NCBI GenBank assembly: GCA_019314525.1
Contig: JAFCZD010000087.1
Coordinates: 1 to 34,057 of the forward strand
Reading direction: 5' to 3'
Origin: Deltaproteobacteria bacterium
GTDB taxonomy: Bacteria > Myxococcota_A > Polyangia > GCA-2747355
DNA length: 34,057 bases
Both the position numbers and the translations under genes were made by a program. Of the stretch, positions 30,657 to 34,057 are shown piece after piece (positions within the stretch are counted from its first letter, which is position 1; the number at the start of each line of letters is the position of its first letter). Below the pieces are notes generated by a model. It searched no databases. It saw only the letters and a program-made list of their open reading frames with translations, and had not been told where the DNA came from.

Positions 30657-31085
30657 ATGCCAAGCCAAACCGACATTTCACGGCTCATACAACAGTTCGA
30701 GAAGGTCTGCTGCGCACTCAAAGAGCGCGCTGGCGCCTCCAGCTGGGACTGGGACGGGCGCTTTTCCACTGCGCTGGTGGCCACCCAAGACCCCGAGCAT
30801 AAAGAGATGCTCGCCTTGCTCGATGAACTCTTCACATCGAGTTACGATAGCGCGAGCATCCGCCAAGCTCCGGAACATATCGCGACGTTAAGCGCCAAGC
30901 TGGGTGGCATGCGTTCGGGGCAAAGGATGTTCTCACTCGGCGATGGCGACCCAGTGCTTTTCGGCCTGTGGTGGCCCTGGGATAACGGCACCCGCTTTTC
31001 GCTGCGTGTAGGGTGTCATGGGACATCAGACGAGGCACAGGCGCTGGATCCAAGGGCTTTGATTCAGAGGTCTTTCGGGGTCTGA
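30657..31085 (+). CDS. Hypothetical protein
   Basis: The 142-aa soluble protein is not recognised. The start at 30657 is supported by AAGGA shortly upstream; an upstream in-frame ATG at 30630 lies in the end of the previous gene. The first half is helical and charged (ISRLIQQFEKVCCALKERAG), the second strand-rich and Trp-containing (FGLWWPWDNGTRFSLRVG). There is no signal peptide. It lies 14 bp after the Cys-rich lipoprotein gene and converges on the SUI1-like gene. Confidence 0.65.
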   Translation: MPSQTDISRLIQQFEKVCCALKERAGASSWDWDGRFSTALVATQDPEHKEMLALLDELFTSSYDSASIRQAPEHIATLSAKLGGMRSGQRMFSLGDGDPVLFGLWWPWDNGTRFSLRVGCHGTSDEAQALDPRALIQRSFGV

Positions 31086-31086
31086 A

Positions 31087-31485
31087 CTAATTCAGCCACG
31101 CCCTCACACGCGCCACCTGATTGCCCTGGAGCACGATCTGCTCCCCCTCCACGAAGACACCGCACCCGAGCGCCTTGCCCATCTCCGTGGCGATTCGTGC
31201 GCGCTCTTCCTCGGACAGGGGCGTAAAACTCCCAACCATCGTCACGGTCTTTCCCCCGCGCCCCTTGCGCTCGTGATGAACCTGGAGCTTGGGGCATGCA
31301 CGCAGCAGGGCCTCCACGAGCCGCTGAGGTGTATCGGCTGCCAAAGGCTTTTTTGGCGCTGGTTGCGCCGAGGTTGAAAAGCCCTTCGCCTTCAGAGCGT
31401 GCGCGAGGCTCGAGCCTAGAGCACCCACGCTCGACGGTGTGCCGCTCACGTCCACAACGACCTTGCCTTTCTTTCGTTTTCCCAT
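31087..31485 (-). CDS. SUI1/eIF1-like (YciH-type) translation factor
   Basis: The protein is 132 aa from the ATG at 31485, chosen for the strong AGGAGGAG upstream. The C-terminal 80 residues are a SUI1 domain: HHERKGRGGKTVTMVGSF, ALGCGVFVEGEQIVLQGNQV and RVRAWLN. eIF1 acts in start-codon selection in eukaryotes; the bacterial YciH homologue binds ribosomes and is thought to discriminate against atypical initiation complexes. The N-terminal 50 residues form a low-complexity basic extension. It converges on the hypothetical gene at 31085 with one base between the stops. Confidence 0.87.
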   Translation of the reverse strand: MGKRKKGKVVVDVSGTPSSVGALGSSLAHALKAKGFSTSAQPAPKKPLAADTPQRLVEALLRACPKLQVHHERKGRGGKTVTMVGSFTPLSEEERARIATEMGKALGCGVFVEGEQIVLQGNQVARVRAWLN

Positions 31486-31581
31486 GGTCTCCTCCTGTTC
31501 ACCGGCGCCGCCATACGCTTCTAGGAGCTTGGCTCCACCACCTTGCCAGATCCCCAAGATGCGGGCACCCTACGAACCAAG

Positions 31582-32511
31582 ATGCGCCTCACCCTCTATG
31601 CGACACTCCTGCTCTGCGGCTGCTTTCAGGAGGTAGAAATTCGCACATGGGCCGGCGACGCAACACCACGCGGTTTCAATATCGCTTGCTGGCAGCGGGG
31701 CTGCCTCGAGAGCGACGACGCCAAGCGCTCCATCGAGCGCGCCGCTGCCCTCGGCGCCCGCGACGTGGCGTTGGTGATCACCTGGTATGTGCCCGACGGG
31801 CAACACGGGGTCCCCAGCAGCAATCCCGCCAAATCGCCCACCTTCGAAGAACTCGAGCAGGCCACGCGCTGGGCCCACGACCGTGGTCTGAAGGTGCTCT
31901 TCAAACCACATATCGATCGCCTTGACGGGCAGTCGCGCACCACCATCGTCCCTCTGGATCTTTCGAGTTGGTGGCAAGCCTACCGCGCCTTCATCTTGGA
32001 GTTGGCCACTCGCGGCCAGGCCTTGGGCGTGCAGTCTCTGGTTGTGGGCACGGAGCTGTGTGACATCGCGCCCAACCAGGGCCTCTGGCGCACGCTGATC
32101 AAAGACGTACGCCAACGCTTCAATGGCGCGCTCACCTACGCCGCAAACTGGGACCACGCCGAGTGCATCTCTTTTTGGGATGCCCTCGATTGGGTGGGCA
32201 TCGACGGCTACTATCCCCTCGCTCCTCGCGAGAGCGACACAATCTTTGACTTGGTTTGGGGCTGGGAGCAGCACCTCGCCCGTTTGCGGCGCCTCGACGC
32301 CATACGCGAGAAACCGCTCATTATGACCGAGGTTGGCGCCCCCTGCGCCGACCCAGAAGCGCAAAAACGTGTTTATGGGGCCGCTCTCGCAGCCCTACGC
32401 GGAAAGGCAGGACTCTTCTTTTGGAACCTTTGGGAAGGCACAGATGGAGGGACTCACGGGGCGACCTCCACATGCTTCGACACGCTCTCCAATGCCTGGT
32501 CATCGCCCTGA
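31582..32511 (+). CDS. GH113-like glycoside hydrolase lipoprotein
   Basis: The 309-aa protein starts at ATG 31582, because a signal peptide and lipobox (LLLCGC) follow at once; the frame also opens from 31543. The mature part is a TIM-barrel: RGFNIACWQ, ALVITWYVPDG, DRGLKVLFKPHID, VVGTELCDI with the probable acid/base Glu, ALTYAANWD, LDWVGIDGYYPLA, PLIMTEVGAP with the probable nucleophile Glu, and GLFFWNLWE. This order matches GH113 beta-mannanase-like enzymes, though substrate specificity is not proven. It is anchored in an envelope membrane. The gene overlaps the next one by 40 bp. Confidence 0.8.
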   Translation: MRLTLYATLLLCGCFQEVEIRTWAGDATPRGFNIACWQRGCLESDDAKRSIERAAALGARDVALVITWYVPDGQHGVPSSNPAKSPTFEELEQATRWAHDRGLKVLFKPHIDRLDGQSRTTIVPLDLSSWWQAYRAFILELATRGQALGVQSLVVGTELCDIAPNQGLWRTLIKDVRQRFNGALTYAANWDHAECISFWDALDWVGIDGYYPLAPRESDTIFDLVWGWEQHLARLRRLDAIREKPLIMTEVGAPCADPEAQKRVYGAALAALRGKAGLFFWNLWEGTDGGTHGATSTCFDTLSNAWSSP

Positions 32512-32966
32512 CGCTTACGGGAAGCGACATGGCTCAAGCGCAAGAGAGTTGGCCCCGGTGGGAAGCGGGCAGCCAGTTTAGCCTGATCAGCGCAGGCGGT
32601 ATGACGAACGTGCGTGCGGAGGCAGGCATCTCCCGCTTCTTCTTCACGCGCCACGCCCTTGAGCTGCGAGGGGGCGTCAGCCATCTTCTCTCGGCGACAG
32701 CACTCGACCTCGATGGCAGCTACGCGCTGCACCTCCGCTGGTGCCGGTTGCTGGGTTTTGCCCGGGTGGGTGCCGGGCTGCGCTTCGAACAGGTGGGCGG
32801 CGGCCACCGCTCCCGCCTCGCGGTCTTTGGCGGCGGTGGGGTGAAGATCCGCCTGGGATCCATGCTTGCTCTGCGTTTGGAGTTGACGGGTCGGCACCTC
32901 ATAGGTGCGCCCGGCGTCGCCGATGAGCTTGCGCTCTTGGTGGGCCCGGTGGCTCTGTGGAATTGA
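32472..32966 (+). CDS. Hypothetical outer-membrane beta-barrel-like protein
   Basis: The 165-aa protein starts at ATG 32472, where a signal peptide begins (LRHALQCLVIALTLTGSDMAQA). The mature part consists of alternating hydrophobic strands: GSQFSLISAGGM, AEAGISRFFF, HALELRGGVSHLL, YALHLRWCRLLGFARVGAGL (split), SRLAVFGGGGVKIRLGS and LALRLELTGRHLI. This is typical of a small eight-stranded outer-membrane barrel. It overlaps the end of the GH113-like gene, so the two are probably co-translated. Confidence 0.65.
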   Translation: MLRHALQCLVIALTLTGSDMAQAQESWPRWEAGSQFSLISAGGMTNVRAEAGISRFFFTRHALELRGGVSHLLSATALDLDGSYALHLRWCRLLGFARVGAGLRFEQVGGGHRSRLAVFGGGGVKIRLGSMLALRLELTGRHLIGAPGVADELALLVGPVALWN

Positions 32967-32989
32967 GCCCGCCGCTCGTGACAGCGGGC
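32967..32989. terminator. GC-rich hairpin between convergent genes
   Basis: GCCCGC (32967-32972) and GCGGGC (32984-32989) form a 6-bp stem with an 11-base loop, directly after the stop of the beta-barrel gene and just before the stop of the opposing gene. There is no T-run. It is a weak candidate terminator. Confidence 0.4.
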
Positions 32990-32990
32990 G

Positions 32991-33392
32991 CTACTCGCGT
33001 TTGATCGTTCTGTTGAGGAGCACGAAGGCAACTCCCAGGGCCACCACGCCTCCTCGCAGCGCCCAGCCCACGCCAGCGCCCCAAGCGTCGATCCAAACCA
33101 GAATGCGCAGGTTCAAGCCCACCAAAGAAAGCAGGATGGACAAGAGCCCAACGCCGATCAACACCGGTCCAGCCTTCTTGGAAAAGCCTTCGAAGAAGCT
33201 TGGGTTATTGTAAATCTCCCCTTCGATCACCAGGTCGCCAAGTTCAACGCCAGCGGCCTGCAGTTTTGGCGCGACCTTCTCAGCGAGCATGCCAGCGATC
33301 TGAGCACCAGGTTCCTTCTGTGGTCGCCACAGCTCACCTCCCCTTTGAAGTTCTTGAGTGTGCAAAGTCTCAAGTTCCGCCAGCCCGCGCAA
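32991..33392 (-). CDS. Hypothetical two-TM membrane protein
   Basis: The protein is up to 133 aa and not recognised. A soluble, charged N-terminus (EKVAPKLQAAGVELGDLVIE, NNPSFFEGFSKK) is followed by two membrane segments (GPVLIGVGLLSILLSLVGL and LRGGVVALGVAFVLLN), ending in a basic tail (RTIKRE). The longest frame begins with TTG at 33392; ATG at 33290 would give 99 aa. Neither has a convincing ribosome-binding site. Confidence 0.6.
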   Translation of the reverse strand: MRGLAELETLHTQELQRGGELWRPQKEPGAQIAGMLAEKVAPKLQAAGVELGDLVIEGEIYNNPSFFEGFSKKAGPVLIGVGLLSILLSLVGLNLRILVWIDAWGAGVGWALRGGVVALGVAFVLLNRTIKRE

Positions 33393-33411
33393 CCCCGCTC
33401 TTTCGTGTTAG

Positions 33412-33762
33412 CTTGCCCTGAACCTGCGCTTCGCTGGCATCCAAATCGACCTCGCGGCCATCGACGCGGAGAGCTTCGACAACGCCTATATAGAAGTAGC
33501 GGTGGCGAATGATGGAGGCGCACCCTCCTACTGGAACGAGTTCCGTCTATGGTTTCAGCCGAGCAGCTCGAGTGACCTTCACTACTCCCAAAAGTGGAGT
33601 ATGCGCGCAGATGACAGCTATCGCGTGCTGCAAATGCCCTTGCGCACCTTTTCCAGCCTCAGGCACGAGACCCTCAGCCAGAACCTTAGCGAGTTTTCGC
33701 TGGGTGGAGAATGGTCCGCAGGGTCGAGGGTCCGCGTGGACGAGGTGCGCGTTTTTTGGTGA
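33412..33762 (+). pseudogene. C-terminal fragment of a carbohydrate-binding-like protein
   Basis: The coding-like frame is open right after a TAG at 33409-33411, but no ATG, GTG or TTG start occurs before a GTG at 33502. The residues before that point already look like protein (RFAGIQIDLAAIDAESF). The whole reads as a beta-sandwich: NAYIEVAVANDGG, NEFRLWFQPSSSSD, YRVLQMPLRTFSSL and GGEWSAGSRVRVDEVRVFW. The ending resembles carbohydrate-binding modules of glycoside hydrolases. The 5' part is missing, so it is probably a decayed or truncated gene; a short protein from the GTG at 33502 (86 aa) is the alternative. Confidence 0.5.
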
Positions 33763-34057
33763 AGGGGTTCTGGTCGACGACCGCAGACCAACAACTCCGA
33801 CCTGGCCAAAGCGATGTACTACTTTTCAATGACACACAAATCGCAACCATCCCCACGCGCCCAGTTTGCATCGTCACACTCTTCAACACCAAGGTAGACA
33901 AAGCCATCCCCGCACGCGGCTGTCGCACAGTTGCCATTGGGCCCACTAGAGCGGCGATCAGCTAGTCGGACCGAGGAGGGCGAAGACGGCCGGAATCATT
34001 GGCTAGGCACGACGAGGGCGTTTGCCGGTGGCAAACAACCAAGGAGTAACAACGGTA
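33763..34057. other. Right end of window, no supported gene
   Basis: About 295 bp hold no gene I can support. The plus frame ending at 33965 has coding-like codons from about 33810 (VLLFNDTQIATIPTRP), but its only start lies inside the preceding fragment, so it may be a further remnant. A short inverted repeat GTTTGCC-ggt-GGCAAAC sits at 34020-34036, followed by AAGGAG at 34041-34046, possibly the ribosome-binding site of a gene that starts beyond the window. Confidence 0.4.

Noticed and set aside
33711-33965. Plus-strand frame ending ARGCRTVAIGPTRAAIS
   Set aside because: The second half looks coding, but the only start lies inside the preceding fragment in another frame and no domain is recognised. 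A minus-strand frame over the same bases is equally unsupported.

Overview
This window is chromosomal DNA from a GC-rich, Gram-negative (didermic) bacterium, most likely a member of the Myxococcota or a related deltaproteobacterial group. The evidence is a GltJ/AgmX-like zinc-ribbon/GYF/TonB protein, a Ser/Thr-kinase-like protein beside a PEGA lipoprotein, several predicted lipoproteins, a PilZ protein with a C-terminal membrane anchor, and multi-domain REC/TPR and REC/GGDEF regulators. This placement is inference; there is no rRNA or other phylogenetic marker. I found no tRNA, rRNA, CRISPR array, transposase or phage genes. Coding density is very high and many neighbours overlap or nearly touch.

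Layout. 1-4512: grpE (minus, running off the left edge) and hemW (minus), then a divergent cysteine desulfurase-thiI pair (plus) that fits a sulfur relay for tRNA 4-thiouridine or thiamine. 4531-18414: a long minus-strand block. Read in its own direction it holds an exported hypothetical protein, an orphan peptide-type solute-binding lipoprotein, a large Cache/HAMP/GAF histidine kinase, a REC-GGDEF diguanylate cyclase, gpsA, a PEGA lipoprotein, a kinase-like protein lacking the catalytic Asp, a Thg1-like protein lacking both metal-binding Asp residues, an MshEN-REC-TPR regulator and the GltJ-like protein. 18608-20014: a YihY membrane protein (plus), converging on pdxA. 20011-25571: a minus-strand set of nhaC, a PilZ protein, an apparently frameshifted ParB-like gene, an AidB-like acyl-CoA dehydrogenase and pdxA. 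25685-34057: small hypotheticals, a lipid kinase, a secreted glycerophosphodiester phosphodiesterase, a surface repeat protein, a plant-type LRR lipoprotein, a Cys-rich lipoprotein, a SUI1/eIF1-like factor, a GH113-like lipoprotein, an outer-membrane-like protein, a two-TM protein and a truncated carbohydrate-binding-like ORF.

How the genes may work together. The solute-binding protein, histidine kinase and REC-GGDEF genes abut or overlap by a base, so they look like a ligand-to-c-di-GMP signalling unit. A PilZ protein and a (degenerate) MshEN domain encoded nearby are possible readouts. Two neighbouring genes encode apparent pseudoenzymes, one of the kinase fold and one of the Thg1 polymerase fold. 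In-frame minisatellites with 12-, 18-, 21- or 33-bp units recur in three unrelated genes (grpE, the kinase-like gene and the gltJ-like gene). Three minus-strand genes share a 17-bp upstream motif that extends to about 50 bp in two of them. The strongest candidates for something undescribed are the Thg1 pseudoenzyme, the solute-binding protein/kinase/cyclase unit and the shared upstream element.
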